Source: Enoplolaimus lenunculus (taxonomy: Eukaryota; Nematoda; Enoplea; Enoplida; Thoracostomopsidae). Taken from it: a stretch of DNA of 64,000 nucleotides. The stretch lies in NCBI GenBank assembly GCA_030248215.1, contig JASANG010001376.1, forward strand, positions 1-64,000, given 5' to 3'. Positions 43,846 to 58,605 of this stretch are shown here, in pieces. A program made the position numbers and the translations under genes. Position 1 is the first letter of the stretch, and every line of letters starts with the position of its first letter. The notes beneath the pieces were generated by a model that worked only from the letters and a program-made list of their open reading frames with translations, was not told the DNA's origin and searched no databases.

Positions 43846-44190
43846 TACCAAGAGTGGATGATCACTCTTTATAACAAAAGTGTGCAACTGGGTACATTTT
43901 GTGTATTAAAGAATGTACCCGGCGCGCGTTGCGTTTTGGTCGACCCCTCCCCCTTGTTTAGGGGGTCTATATGCAGTTTTATATCGTAGTAATGCTAGGA
44001 GCAAATTGTAACCCCCCATTGTTTAAGGGGGGTAGGTGTACTGAAGCATACTTTATTGTTAATTTCTTGCTTAAACCCCCCCTGATTGAGGGGGTCGAAC
44101 AAAAATGCAACGCGTGCTGGTACATTTAATACCATGCACAGCCCAAGCAGTTGCACACTCTTCTGCAAGGTGGACGTCAACCACTCTTGT
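43846..44190. mobile_element. E-family inverted-repeat element
   Basis: CCAAGAGTGGATGATCACTC, GGCGCGCGTTGCGTTTTGG, CCCCC/GGGGG stem, AAAAATGCAACGCGTGCTGG, GTTGCACACTCTTC. Confidence 0.78.
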
Positions 44191-44230
44191 TAATACTAAT
44201 ACAGTTGAGTCCTAGTCCAATATATATGTA

Positions 44231-44583
44231 TTGACCCGAATAAGAGGTGGAGGGGTAATAAGAGGGGGTCCCCATTTTGAGCCCGAATCAATTGGAGTCC
44301 GTATCCCTAATAAGAGTCCGTAAGCGAATAGAGTCCCTTAAACCCTAATTAGAGTGCATAAATGTCAATTAACCCTAATTGTAGCGCATAAATGACTCCA
44401 GGACAAAATAACTTGAGTTCGAAACTTTAAAGCGTACTTAAATTTTGAAAGTACATTCCTAAGTATAACCATGTATTATCGCTCAAGCTATTGCCACAAG
44501 ACAGATAAACGTTTAATTCAGCGGATAATTGCAGTAACGGATATGTATATCAGTATAACGAAGGGTGGCGGAGCGTGGGTTAA
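44231..44583 (+). mobile_element. F-family MITE, right end lost, just upstream of the Asn-rich gene
   Basis: TTGACCCGAATAAGAGGTGG, AATTGGAGTCCGTATCCC, GAGTTCGAAACTTTAAAGCG. Homology to the F copy at 52233 (inverted) ends at GGCGGAGCGTGGGTT. Confidence 0.75.
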
Positions 44584-44781
44584 AAAATATATATATTATA
44601 TCCTGCATTTAAGTAATAATTAAATAATTAGAAATGGTAGCAAGGTTTATCTTTATGTTTATTTCACAATTTGCCCTTGTAACTGTTACAGACTGACAGG
44701 CACCCATATTATCTTTGGGCCGCGAACTGCTGAACAAAACTTTGATTTCCCATCAAAAAAAATTTTTTTATACCACAAATC

Positions 44782-47739
<2,958 letters not shown>

Positions 47740-47831
47740 AAAAACTAAAATTTTATGATCTGCTCCTATTTTACCGTTGAATACAAACGCGAATTTGACT
47801 GTTTCATTTATGCTGCTTCTATAACAATTTT

Positions 47832-47986
47832 GGCCAATGTTACTTTTAGAGCCGCAACAGTAGATTAAGCGTATTCCTAAGTGTAAGCGTATGCCTATAG
47901 GCTAAGCAAAAAGTGTAGTCTAGAATGTAAGCCTACTGTTTTACACACCCACCAGAAACCGGGACGGCCATAAAAGTAACATAAGC
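47832..47986 (+). mobile_element. A'-family telomere-core MITE
   Basis: GGCCAATGTTACTTTTAGAG, TAGATTAAGCGTATTCC, GTAGTCTAGAATGTAAGCC, AAAGTAACATAAGCC. Lies ~90 bp beyond the stop of the Asn-rich gene. Confidence 0.75.
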
Positions 47987-48130
47987 CACGAAACACGCGG
48001 ATCGGAAGCTATTTTTGGTGTAAAAGTTTCAAACAGAATTTTCACAATTACAGATATTTTCTATATTGAAATCACAGATATTTTTAATTTTAAAAATTTC
48101 GTAATTCGTAAACAAAGCTCAGAGATCGGT

Positions 48131-48212
48131 GTCAAAAAATTAGTCTTAAGCTTAAGCTTACTTTATTCCAGTCTCACAGAAAAACGTTCCGCACCGGATC
48201 TGTACATGGGCA
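48131..48212 (+). mobile_element. A-family right-end fragment
   Basis: AAAAAATTAGTCTTAAGCTT, TCACAGAAAAACGTTCCGC, TGTACATGGGC. Confidence 0.65.
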
Positions 48213-48635
48213 AACGAAACCTGGGCAGAAAATGTTAGCTGTGTAAAATTATGCTGATTTAACCAATGATTGAAGTATGTGTATTTTATGGTTTAAGCAT
48301 ATGTGAAGCTTCAATCGTTGCATGTAGCAATATTTTATTATTGTATTAGTCAAATCGTACAAATCAGGCTAAAATACAGTACCGGACCAGACAGGGTTGT
48401 AAGTTCCCCCAAACTCCAGGATGAAAGCCCTCTGCGGTTTTTATTTTAACCGGTTAAAGAAGGGATCCTTTAGGGGTGGCGGCCCTTTCCAAATGGGAGG
48501 TATGGTAGGTGGCTGCTCCGGCCCTGCTAAAATACTTATACATGCACAAATAAAATTTTATTCAAAAACCAAATTCCTACTGGAAACCCGAAAATCACCG
48601 CCCGACTGCTATAGACATCCGCACTTATCGGCTGT

Positions 48636-51600
48636 TTAATAACCAGGAGCCAGCCGTGCCGCCGGACAATGATCACAAGAGCCTGGCGGACCAAGTGAGC
48701 CCGGCTCGCCTGGTGATCCTGGATTACCGCGTCTGCCGTTTTCTCCTGGGTTTCCGTCCGGACCCGCCAACCCTCTCGAGCCTGGGTTAGCTCGTTGACC
48801 GTTTTGACCGGGCCGTCCTGGAGGACCTGGCGTTCCAGGCCGGCCTGGATTGCCAGGTCGTCCAGGTTGACCCTGGATAGCATCTTCAGACCTGCCAGGG
48901 TCGCCGAGTTCGCCTTTCTGTCCTGGCGGTCCGGTCGGTCCGGGTGCTCCTTTGAGTCCTTGTTCACCTTGTTGTCCTGGTTGTCCGTCGATGCCCGGGG
49001 TACCTTCATTTCCTGGTTCTCCTGGTGGGCCTCGTTCACCCGGTGGACCGAGTGGACCTGGCGTCTGGTCGCATGGACACTGAGGCGGAACTGCTCCAAC
49101 AGAATCGCCAGGCGAGGCATCGTTGCCTGGTTGACCACGGTTGCCGTCGTCGCCCGGCCCACCATCGCGACCAGGTTCACCAGCAGGGCCTGGGGGGCCA
49201 GGGGGGCCTTGTTGACAACAGCCTGAAATCAATAAAGGTTGTATGATCAGCGTTATTTTTAGTAGTGTAAGTGGGCGGAGGCACCGGCCCAACTTGCTTA
49301 AGGGTCCTCCTTATAAAAGTATCATAGGCCATAATATGCTCGCAGTTATTTTTATTTCTGAAGTATAACCTTGAAAATGGGCCAATGTAAAGAACAGAGG
49401 CGAAACCTGGCCCGGAGCCAGTTCACCTTGCTAGGCGGGATGGCGGCTACAAATTTGTCAGGAGGGGCATTAAACGGTTTTTAATGACTTGCAAGCAAGG
49501 TTGAAAATTTTCTAGGGGGGGGGCCAAAATTTTTCTTGTGAAGGATGAGCCCCCTTGGCATCCATTGGCTACAGGCCCCGCCGAAACAGTACTATAAGCA
49601 TATTCCTAAAAGCCTAAGCCTAAGTCTAAGCCTAAGCCAAACCGCCAGAATGAGCATATTCCTAAGCCGAAGTCCAAGCCTAAGCTTAAGGCCAAGCAAA
49701 AACAAATTAGTCTAAAGCTTAAGCTTATTCGATTCCAGTTCCACACAAAAACGTTCCGCCCGTGATCTTTACATGGGCGCAAGTCATTGTAGGAATTTTA
49801 GCAAAATTTTATAAACTGCATGCTAAAAATAGGCTAAAATCATGCTAATCACTGCCGTTTTATAAGTGAAACAAATTTGTATTGCTCGCTACGCTCACAG
49901 AGTCAAAAGTTTATGCTAATCATGTTAGCATTCTGTACAAAACCAGCACGTAAATCTAGCTGACCTACACGGTTACAACATTTGCAACCCGCTGATTGTC
50001 ATATTTGGTCACTCTGGTCTGTTTTTTGCTGCCTAAAACGTTCTGAACACCTTTATACAACACTGGACAGTGAACAGGTTTGAAACATCATCGAATAAAA
50101 TTAGGCAATGTTCGTGTAATTTTTGTTTTACTAAACCATATGTATCATAAAACTTTGACTCGTTGTTTGTTCTTTGAAAACAATCTACCGTAGGTTTTCT
50201 AACATTAGCGTTCATGCATATGACGTCGGGAAATAATTTTTTAATTACAGCCAATGTTACTTTAAAAGGCTGTAACAGTAAGCCTAAGCCTAAGCAAAAA
50301 AATGTAATCTAGAATCTAAACCTACTATTTTATAGATCCACCAGAAACCTGGACGTTCCTATTAACCCCTTCTCACATTGAGTTGCCCATAGGCAACTCA
50401 GCGCAGTGTACATACGTTAAATAATACATAGCGCACAGTGTTTAACAATTGTAACACGTATACATAGTGCTAAATCACCACAAGACGTGAGAGCCCCTTC
50501 GGGTTCGAGCGTCAAGCTCCTATAGCTGAGTGGTGATGGTATACGCCTCCCACTCCAGTCACTGGAGTTCGAATCCTAGCATAACGTGGCTCGGTCTTTA
50601 AGTTTTGATTCATATTTAGTGTTTCGGACCTGATCTATTCATGAGACAATTTATTGAAAACAATTTTGCTGCCAATTATAAAAATGCAAACGTACAGTTA
50701 TTAAGCGGCATCATTTGTCGTTTAACACGCGCTGCAATCGACGCTAAATCAAACGGGACCGGTGCCGGCGACATTCCCAAGACACTTTTCCACAAACCGT
50801 GAGATTCAGTCTGAACGCAACAAAAAATTACATTTTGCCATGTAAATGTATTAATCAACAAATCACAGCGAACATTTTCGGAAAATTTTCCTCCAAAGAA
50901 AGCAACGATATATATGCTGTGCCCAAGCTATTTGCTCCAGTTGGCATCTGTGACGTTTTAAACGACAATTGCTATTCGGGGTAGCTCAAACAACTACTGG
51001 TATGCAAACTGATTTTGATTGGTTGTACAGGTTTCGTTATATTCGAGAAAACTGCCTTGCACAGTTATTAGTTGCCTTTGATTGGTTGTACAGATTTTGC
51101 TATATTCGAGAAAAACTTGCACACTGTAAATTCTAATGAGTTAATTAATCAATTCAGATGGCGAGTTTATTATTTCTGAATTAATATCATAAACATTAAC
51201 TGACTCTGAGTTGAGTTAATTCTCACTCTGAGTTGAGTCGACGCTGGGTGAGTTGATTAATTAACTCAGAATGAATTGAATCAACTCAAATTTCTGAGCC
51301 TTGAAAGTTCTAACTCAGACTGAGTGATTCAACTCATTCTGAGTTAAAATCAACTCACTGAAATTTACAGTGCAGAGCTATTATTTGCCTTTGATTGGTT
51401 GTACAGATTTTGCTATATTCGAGAAAAACTTGCAGACTTATTATTTGCCGTTGATTGGTTGTACAGGTTTTGTTATATTCGAGAAAACTGATTTGCAGAG
51501 TAATTATTTGCCTTCACACTAGTTGCAAACTATACAACCTTGCTTATAACTCATTGAAAACCCTTGAATGCCCCTCCTGAAAGTTTTTTAGCCCCCACCT

Positions 51601-51836
51601 AACAAGGTGAGCTGGCTACGGACCATGAAAACACTCACCTTACAGTAGTCTATTTCATTATAAGCAATTGATTGTAAACGTTGAACATGGCTAAACATCA
51701 CTGGAAAACAAATCAAACACGTTGAAATCGAAACGGTTGAAAGAACAATTGACGAAAATGCGGCGGCGCGCCGAGACAGCCTTGTGCCTTCTGATTTCAA
51801 CTCCCCCGACGATGATGATTCGCTTTTGCTTGACAT
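48636..51836 (-). CDS. Nematode cuticle collagen (3 exons)
   Basis: Exons 51836-51639, 50810-50696 and 49222-48636 splice in phase (TGTAAG|GTGAGT, TTCAG|ACT, AACT|GTACGT, TTTCAG|GC) into 299 aa, the usual size of this family. The N-terminal cuticle-collagen domain has a membrane/signal-anchor segment at ~24-48 ([20 protein letters not shown]), then YNEIDYCK. A subtilisin-like cleavage site RVKR is at 94-97, followed by a Cys triplet. Gly-X-Y repeats run from ~110 with a short interruption holding CPC, then a long second block with small breaks (for example RSEDAIQ). The tail [14 protein letters not shown] closely matches the C-terminus of many C. elegans COL proteins. The product is secreted by hypodermis, cleaved, trimerised through Gly-X-Y and cross-linked into cuticle. 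Intron 1 holds a B element and a 67-bp tandem repeat; intron 2 holds A, A', I and a SINE-like element. The start is the only ATG before the conserved domain. Confidence 0.95.
49378..49785 (+). mobile_element. A-family telomere-core MITE with nested I element, collagen intron 2
   Basis: GGGCCAATGTAAAGAACAGA GGCGAAAC is interrupted by an I element (49409-49573), then resumes GCCGAAACAGTACTATAAGC, CCTAAG repeats, CACACAAAAACGTTCCGCCC and TTTACATGGGC. Confidence 0.82.
49409..49573 (-). mobile_element. I-family hAT-like MITE nested in A
   Basis: CTGGCCCGGAGCCAGTTCAC to CATTGGCTACAGGCCCC. Host sequence GGCGAAAC on the left and GCCGAAAC on the right is a 7-of-8 target duplication. Confidence 0.78.
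50251..50366 (+). mobile_element. A'-family telomere-core MITE, right end truncated
   Basis: GCCAATGTTACTTTAAAAGG, AAGCCTAAGCC, TGTAATCTAGAATCTAAACC, CCACCAGAAACCTGGACG. Collagen intron 2. Confidence 0.7.
50388..50584 (+). mobile_element. tRNA-derived SINE-like element, copy 2, collagen intron 2 (antisense)
   Basis: Same ~195-bp unit as 26394-26589. A box TAGCTGAGTGG at 50523-50533, B box AGTTCGAATCC at 50566-50576. It ends about 110 bp before the end of collagen exon 2 and points against the gene. Confidence 0.65.
51005..51505. repeat. ~67-bp tandem repeat (four units) split by a B element, collagen intron 1
   Basis: Units contain TTTGATTGGTTGTACAG and TATATTCGAGAAAA CTTGCA. Two lie before and two after the B element at 51122-51372. 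Confidence 0.85.
51122..51372 (-). mobile_element. B-family MITE inside the intronic tandem repeat
   Basis: CACTGTAAATTCTAATGAGT to GAAATTTACAGTG. Inserted at a repeat junction (CTTGCA on the left, CAGAGCTATTA on the right). Confidence 0.86.
51530..51625 (+). mobile_element. I-family half copy next to the collagen exon 1 donor
   Basis: CAACCTTGCTTATAACTCAT, AAAACCCTTGAATGCCCCTC, AAGGTGAGCTGGCTACGG. It ends about 13 bp inside the intron from the exon 1 splice donor. Confidence 0.72.
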
Positions 51837-52014
51837 TTTTGTTTGTTTGGCTTCAATCCGCGTTGAAAATTTTTTAACTTCAATTGAAATATTTGTAATC
51901 TGAAACAGCTATTCTGTTCAACTCAACTTTGCATGGTTGAGTCTTTCGTTCAAATCTTGAGTGCATGGGTACTTACCTGAACGTTTTGAAATATATTACC
52001 TTAATGGAGTGGGT

Positions 52015-52163
52015 GGGCCCGTAACTAAAGGAGCAGGAGTGGCTCAGCCTCCTTGACAAAATTTTTGGCCCTCCCTAGAAAAATTTCAACCTTGCTTGTA
52101 AGCCAACGGAAACCGTTGTATGCCCCTCCTGGAAAACTTTACTCCTCCTAGCAAGGCGAGCTG
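52015..52163 (+). mobile_element. I-family MITE
   Basis: GGCCCGTAACTAAAGGAGCA, GTGGCTCAGCCTCC, CAACCTTGCTTGTAAGC, AGCAAGGCGAGCTGGC. Confidence 0.72.
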
Positions 52164-52232
52164 GCGAGGTATGGGGAGAGCTGGAACGTGAACAAGTTGG
52201 GGCGATGAACTTTTTATGACAACACAGGTTTA

Positions 52233-52677
52233 CTGGAGTGATCCGAATAAGAAGGGGGACTGATATTTATTTGTCCTCTCCAGAGAGTGACCCCGCCTTG
52301 TTATTCGGTTACGGACTGTTATTTATTTTCAACCCGCGCTCCGCCGCCTTTCGTTACAGATATACTTATCCGGTAATGCGATTATCCGTTGAATTAAATG
52401 TTTATCTGTCTTGTGTCAATAGCTTGAGCGATAACACTAGGTTATACTTAGGAATGTACTTTCAAAATTTAAGTACGCTTTAAAGTTTCGAACTCAAATT
52501 ATTTCGTCCTGGAGTCATTTATGCGCTACAATTAGGGTTAATTGACATTTATGTACTCTAATTATGGTTTAGGGACTCTATCCGCTTACGAACTCTTATC
52601 CGGGATACGGACTCCTATTGATCCGGACTCAAAATGGGGACCCCCTCTTGTTACCCCCTCTTATTAGGTCAATACTG
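52233..52677 (-). mobile_element. F-family TA-flanked MITE, most complete copy
   Basis: CTGGAGTGATCCGAATAAGA to CCTCTTATTAGGTCAATACT G, TA on both sides; 445 bp. Interior AGTTCGAAAC / AATTAGGGTTAATTGACAT is shared with 44231-44583. A short ORF inside is a shadow. Confidence 0.85.
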
Positions 52678-53181
52678 TACTCTTTATTTCAAAATATAAC
52701 AAATCAAATTCATGGATATTCGATACCTGATCTTTACATTATCCCGAAGTAAAAAAAAATTAAACTGCTATGAAAATTACATATTTTACTAAATTGAGCA
52801 CGGAAACTTTGGCTAAAAATCTTTAAAATATTAAATTTGGCGTCTGTCTTGGCTCCAAATTATACTTAAAATGAAGCCAGCAGGAAAGTCGTTGACCTTC
52901 ACTTTTTTGGTTTGCTACAGTAATTTGAATATACTTAATGTCAACTTGCAATATTGTATCTCTTTCGAAAATTATCAAAAATTAACACAAAAATCAATAA
53001 AAAACTGAGTCAAAGAGTTGTGTTTTCAGCTGTGCGTAGTCGACTGTGTACTTTCTATTGCCAATATACTATTGGATGATAACGGTGAGTCCGAAATTTC
53101 CCATAGTAGACTTATTTAAGAGTATAGGCACAAATGATTGCGTCTGTATTAATGTTGATTGACAGCTTAACAAAATCACTA
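52678..53181. other. AT-rich spacer, nothing recognised
   Basis: No supported ORF or repeat. Confidence 0.4.
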
Positions 53182-53409
53182 TACTGTAAATTCCAGTGAA
53201 TTGATTTTAACTCAGAATGAGTTGAATCCACTCTGCAGTGGGACCTCTAAATTAGGTCTTTCAGAACTCACAATTCTGAATTGTATGAACTCATCCTGAA
53301 TTAATTTAGTGAACTCATCTGGAATTAAAATCAGCTCGGAGTCAGAAAATACAAGAAATAACTAATTCTTTCTCTGAGTTAAATAATCAACTCATTGGAA
53401 TTTACAGTG
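53182..53409 (+). mobile_element. B-family MITE
   Basis: TACTGTAAATTCCAGTGAAT to GGAATTTACAGTG. Confidence 0.83.
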
Positions 53410-53666
53410 GCATTTGATTATCTTATCTTGGCAGAATTTGACAAAATATTGCATGCATCACAAAATGGAATTTCAACGGTAAAACGCCTAAGTTCATGCG
53501 TATTGGCATAAATTGATTTTTAAAAATCGAGTAAATAGCATCATTGTAATAGGCAGATATATGGGCTCCCGGAATTTCTACAGAGTAGAGGAAAGCCCTA
53601 TAACAGGTTAACCATCAGGATGCTTTAAATCAAGATTTTCGTTCACATGAACCGTATCGAGGAGTA

Positions 53667-54000
53667 CACTGTAAATTCCAATGAGTTAAGTAATCAACTC
53701 AACTACAATGTAAGAAATGGGGAGTCAAATTGACTCTCTCTGAAACAGGCTTTTCCTGACTACACAAACTGAGTCAAAATTCGACTCCGCCAGAGTCAAA
53801 TTCGATTCATTGAATCGCTCACGCTCAGTGAGTCGAATTTAACTCTGGCGGAGTCAAATTTGACTCAGTTTGTGTAGTCAGGAAAAGATTAACACACAAT
53901 CAGTTGAACTAAATCAAAATACTGAGTTCTGATAGTCCTTACTCAGATTAAGTGATATAACTCATTCTGAGTTAAAATCAACTCACTGAAATTTACAGTG
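53667..54000 (-). mobile_element. B-family MITE with nested D foldback
   Basis: TA + CACTGTAAATTCCAATGAGT at the left and GAAATTTACAGTG at the right. D sequence occupies ~53703-53888 and replaces part of the B interior. Confidence 0.83.
53703..53888. mobile_element. D-family foldback nested in B
   Basis: AATGGGGAGTCAAATTGACT, CTGACTACACAAACTGAGTC, CTCTGGCGGAGTCAAATTTG, TTTGTGTAGTCAGGAAAAG. The right terminus has been lost. Confidence 0.8.
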
Positions 54001-55671
54001 CATTGCAAAAGTATTTGAAAAATTACGAACACATGTGCCCAAGAAACCGCAGTAAGACATGTTTTGCATTTGAGAATATGCTAAACGCTTCAACATTCAT
54101 TGAACTCAGACCCATATTCTCAAATGCGTATATCCCTTCACAAACCAACTGCAGTTGCAGATTTTAAAATTTTGGCCGAATTTGGACGAAATTAAAATTT
54201 GAAAAATGTGCTGAGTTTCGAACCTCGATTATTACTGATTTCAAATTTTATAAGACCTTCTACCAAATGGTGATTAGGACTGTACACATTTAGAATACGT
54301 GGCACTGCGAAATGTCAACTGTGCCAGTAGCCAATAGCGTTGCGTTGCTTAAATTAATGTTATTTGTAAGGGTACATTTCAAAAAACGCGAAACTAAGAC
54401 TCAACGTACTTTAGAGGTTCACTGATTTATTCAAAATACTTTTTTCGCAACAATAAAATATTGCAATTTTGCACACATACAACTCCCGGATTCAGCTACA
54501 ATAATTTCAGCTATAATTCCGGCTGGTCGCTAAATTTCGCTGTTCGCAAAAGTGTTAAAATATTAGCAAATAGTGATTTTTACTTATTTTAAGCTAATTT
54601 AAACCTTACATTTATTTTAAGAAAAAACACACACAATCAGTGCAGTTAACTTAAGGAAACGGTATGGAATTTTGTGTTCCGAGGCTGTATTTGAAAATAA
54701 ATAAATTTGTTTAAGTCATAAAATTACGAAACACTTTTTTGCTTGTTTTAGCCGGAGCTCAAATTTTGCGACAAAATATATTTTTAAATAAAACTTTGAA
54801 ATGTTTTCAAATTACGAAATATTAATGTAGAATCCGCTTCCGTGTTCTTCGTTCAACACACGACCTTTTCATCAATTTGGTACAAAAAAGTTACATATAT
54901 TCCGCCGCTATTGTGTTGGAACGCTGCTAGCAAAAACTTACCAGAATATATATTAAGTAAACGTTAGTTATTTTATTAATAATACATTTTCGCTGAATAT
55001 TTTAAAAGATTAAGCTTAAATTCTCAGTTGAGTAAGGACGAGATTCAAAATTGCCGTTTATCGCAACCACTTGCGATACGGATTTGAAACTTTGTACAGC
55101 GAAAACAGTCCTACGGTTTGAAAAAAACTATTTTGTTAAATTTTATGAATTTAACTTTTTAGTTTCTTAATATTTTTAGTCGAATTCCGCCATATTTAAC
55201 AACGGCTAATTACGACGTCGTGTTTTGGTTAATTTTCTGCATTGTGTCTATTGCTGACTATCTTAAATCATTAACTCATTTCGCTTTCTACATCATTGTT
55301 GTTGTTGTTATTGTGGTTGTTAACTTCGGGGAAAATGAAACGCTAATAGTTAATATATATGTATATATTATATGGTATATATTAATTTATACAATACGTA
55401 TAATATATATGCATATATATTATATACATATAATATATATAAGCAGCTGAGTAGTATTCAAAAATTTCTGACACGGACGCGTGCGCGATATACATAGTGA
55501 ATGAGCTCATGAGCAAAACGAGCGAATAACGCGTCAATTCGGTAATAGGTGCGATTTCGTTAAACATGCATATTGGCGTACCAGAACGTTGGATTGGTAC
55601 TGGACGGCGACGGCAACGACTATTAAATATGCCCTTTTATGTGGATTTGGCACTTAGGTAATCTCTTATTA
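54001..55671. other. 1.7-kb AT-rich region, no supported gene
   Basis: No coding-like ORF. A TTG microsatellite at ~55297 and a TATA-rich run at ~55355-55445 are the only structure. Might be a long intron or intergenic. Confidence 0.4.
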
Positions 55672-55912
55672 CACTGTAAATTCCAGCGAGTTCAACTCAG
55701 AGACTGAATAAGTCATTTGTAACTATTTTTTGAGTTAATAAACAGTAAAGAATTAATTCATTGTGAGCTAATTTAATTGCGTGTTAGTTAATTAATTAAT
55801 CTTAGGATGGGTTCAATCAATTCAAAATTCTGAGTTCTGAAAAACTTTTAATTTAGGCTCAGTGATTCAACTCAGTCAGAATTAAAACATCAATTCATTG
55901 GAATGTATAGTG
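55672..55912 (-). mobile_element. B-family MITE
   Basis: TA + CACTGTAAATTCCAGCGAGT to GGAATGTATAGTG + TA. Confidence 0.82.
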
Positions 55913-56170
55913 TAAATGATTTCTGTAACATTTCCCATCTGACATGTGGCATATATTTCGTGAGCCGAGCTGCAACCACTGCGTCTTGGATGTAGAGCTG
56001 TTCGACTCACTTGCCAATCAGTGCGTTGAATTTAAAGAATTCTACAATGTCCACGTAATCTTGACTCAATGCAAATTTCAGTGCTTAAAAAATATTTTTA
56101 ATGTCAATTTTTTTTTATGTGACAATTATTCTTGTACAAAAGTAAGTATGTATTTATCAGTTCTTAAAAT

Positions 56171-56348
56171 CACTGGCGGATCCATGGGAAGGGCCACCCC
56201 GGCCGTGCCCCCCCCCCCAACAGCACCTCGACAAAAATTATATAGCAATTTTGTGACAATAGTTCGTGGTTTGTGTGTGGGTTAAAAATAAGTTTATTTC
56301 CTGTGAAATTTTGGGCCCCCCCTTTTTGAGATCCTGGATCCGCCACTG
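56171..56348. mobile_element. M: hAT-like MITE with perfect 8-bp target duplication
   Basis: CACTGGCGGATCCATGG to CCTGGATCCGCCACTG, flanked by CTTAAAAT (56163-56170 and 56349-56356). The CAGTGGCGGATCCA end is common among animal hAT elements. 178 bp, with poly-C and poly-C-rich inner parts. Confidence 0.9.
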
Positions 56349-56442
56349 CTTAAAATGTTAACTATTAACGCTGCTTAAGATAATTAAAACTAAAAAAAAT
56401 CACAACAAATATTAGCTTACTAGTATACTTACCTGTTTGGGC

Positions 56443-56583
56443 CAATGTATAGAACAGGACCGTGTAGTATAAGTATATTCCTAAGCCTAATCCTAAACTT
56501 GAACGAAAAAATAGTGTAAAGGTTAAGATTACCCTATTTGAGGTCGCACAAAAAACGTTCCGCCCCTGATCATTACATGACCT
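56443..56583 (+). mobile_element. A-type telomere-core MITE, chimeric ends
   Basis: The left end resembles A'' (GGGCCAATGTATAGAACAGG) and the right end A (ACAAAAAACGTTCCGCCCCT GATC). The interior CCTAAG repeats are much reduced. Confidence 0.65.
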
Positions 56584-56836
56584 ACTGTTTGGATGTCATG
56601 AGAACTGGCGAACGCGATGGGTTCGGAAGTCAGCTTCGTATCCAGTTTCGCCTAAAATGACTAAAAACTTGCAGTGTGATCGTTTACTGATTAGCAATGG
56701 TATAGTACCACTGTTATAAGCTATGTTGCATGCCTTTTACGGGTACTGCAAAAACATCAATGACCATACTTGATGCTGGTCATTGGTGGATCCAAAAATT
56801 TTGATGGGGCACAGCGCAATATGTGCCGAAAACCTA

Positions 56837-57082
56837 CACTGTAAATCGCAATGAGTTGATTAATCAATTCAACTAAGCGTGTTGGTTATTTCTGAATTAA
56901 TATCAGTAAACATTAACTCACTCTGAGTTTACTTGACTCTTACTCTAAGTTGAGTTGACTGCGGGTGAGTTGACTAATAAACCCAGAATGAATTGAACCA
57001 ACTCAACATTGTGAGTTCTGACAGTCCTAACTCACTGAGGGATTCAACTCATTCTGAGTTAAAATCAACTCACTGAAATTTA
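56837..57082 (-). mobile_element. B-family MITE
   Basis: TA + CACTGTAAATCGCAATGAGT to CACTGAAATTTAAACG; the right terminus has diverged. Confidence 0.8.
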
Positions 57083-57899
57083 AACGTTGAAATCTGATGT
57101 GTGGTTTCGTGCTCATCCAATTGAACACCGGATCCTTATTAGGGTCCATCGCTTGGGTGGATTCGTTGAAACCACCTGAGGTTATTACTTAACTCTGCGC
57201 TGATCACTCAACACCTACTCGCTCGCTGAAACAACTGTTTGTGTTTTTACTATTAAAATGGTGTTATTTTTTTCCAACTTTTAATTATTGTCATTACCAG
57301 GACGCGCCCCCACGTTAGGGGCACTGAACGAGCCGTGTCCCACCGATTTGGCTGGTCCCCCCCGCAAATGGACTTTGTCCACAAGTATACAATCTTGCAT
57401 TGGAGTCGTACCGACCCTCCCCCCCGTCCAAATTATTCGATGCTCCCACAAATATAATTTTCTGTCGACGCCCCTGTGTCATTATTGGTTAAGTGTTCAA
57501 ATGATAAGCAATGCCTGCTTTATTTATCATTTAATTTTGTGTCAAATACGTTTATTCGTCGGTGAAAACATCATTTTAATACGCATTCTCACTTTTTTTC
57601 AAACTCTGATATGTGTTTTGTTCCGTATGTTTTAGATCAGCAAATTGTAATACATTTCAAATTGAGTTTTTCAAATAATTTATCAGTCATTGGACGCAGG
57701 TTCGTGAGCTGAGTTGATTGGTGACAAATTTGTCAAAATCCGACCACTGGTTGTCGAGTTACTGTCGAATAAGTGGTTTGACGCTTTGCCAACAGTTTAG
57801 AAAGCGCTAATTTCTCGCGAATCATTGGTTCAATCACAGAGGAAACCAACGCCTAAGGACACGACTTGGAAAAGCCACAAGCTTTGACAGATACGAAAA
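57083..57899. other. Spacer with a GC-rich patch at 57297-57475
   Basis: The patch (GACGCGCCCCCACG, CTGGTCCCCCCCGC, TCGACGCCCCTG) is unlike its surroundings and may be a decayed element. The ORF crossing it has no recognised domain. Confidence 0.25.
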
Positions 57900-58152
57900 T
57901 TACAGTCGAAATTACAATGCGTTGATTCATCAACTCATAGAGCGAATTGATTATTTCTGGTTATTTTTGAGTTAGAAACAGTAAATATTAACTTACTTTG
58001 AGCTGATTTAATTTCGGATGAGTTGATTCTTAGCTCAGAATGAGTTCTATCAATTCAACATTAAGAAAGACGACCTAGTTGAGGACTCAGACTTCTGAGC
58101 GGGGTTCAACTACTCATTCTGAGTTAAATCAAGTCACTAAAATTTATACTGT
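57900..58152 (-). mobile_element. B-family MITE, diverged
   Basis: ACAGTCGAAATTACAATGCG ... GATTTAATTTCGGATGAG ... TCACTAAAATTTATACTG. Confidence 0.65.
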
Positions 58153-58321
58153 TGTGTTACACAAAAATTGAGATGATCAAAAGTATTTGAAAAGTCTACA
58201 TATATTATGTATTTAAATATACTTGTCAGCTGGCTTTGCGCAATACGCTAAAGTTTGCGAATGCAAAACAATTTGCAAATAGGTGGGGCATTACAGCTAT
58301 AATTAACACATATATACATTA

Positions 58322-58523
58322 CAAGAAACGGTGAGTCAAATTTACTCTCTCCGAAATAGGCTCTGCGGAACTACACAAACTGAGCCAAATTCGACTACGC
58401 CAGAGTCCAACGTGCGACTGAGTGAGTCGAATTTGACTCTGGCGGAGTCGAAGTTGACTCAGTTTGTGTAGTCCCGCAAAGCCTATTTCGCATGCAGTCA
58501 ATTTGACTCACCATTTTTTGCAG
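58322..58523. mobile_element. D-family near-perfect foldback (reference description)
   Basis: Two ~85-nt arms, GAGTCAAATTTACTCTCTCC ... ACTACACAAACTGAGCC and GACTCAGTTTGTGTAGTC ... AATTTGACTCACC, pair almost fully around CGTGCGACTGAGTGAG. TA on both sides. The end CTGCAAAAAATGG resembles the CACTGTAAA end of B. No ORF. Confidence 0.88.
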
Positions 58524-58605
58524 TATATATATTTGTATATACCTAATCTTACTGGTATTTCAACACAGTTGTCGCAGATATATAGGTTCTAGTCATTTGT
58601 AGCTA

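Noticed and set aside
48795-49226. Plus-strand ORFs over the collagen exon (Trp/Arg/Ser-rich)
   Set aside because: Mirror frames of Gly-X-Y codons; the minus-strand collagen is complete and conserved.
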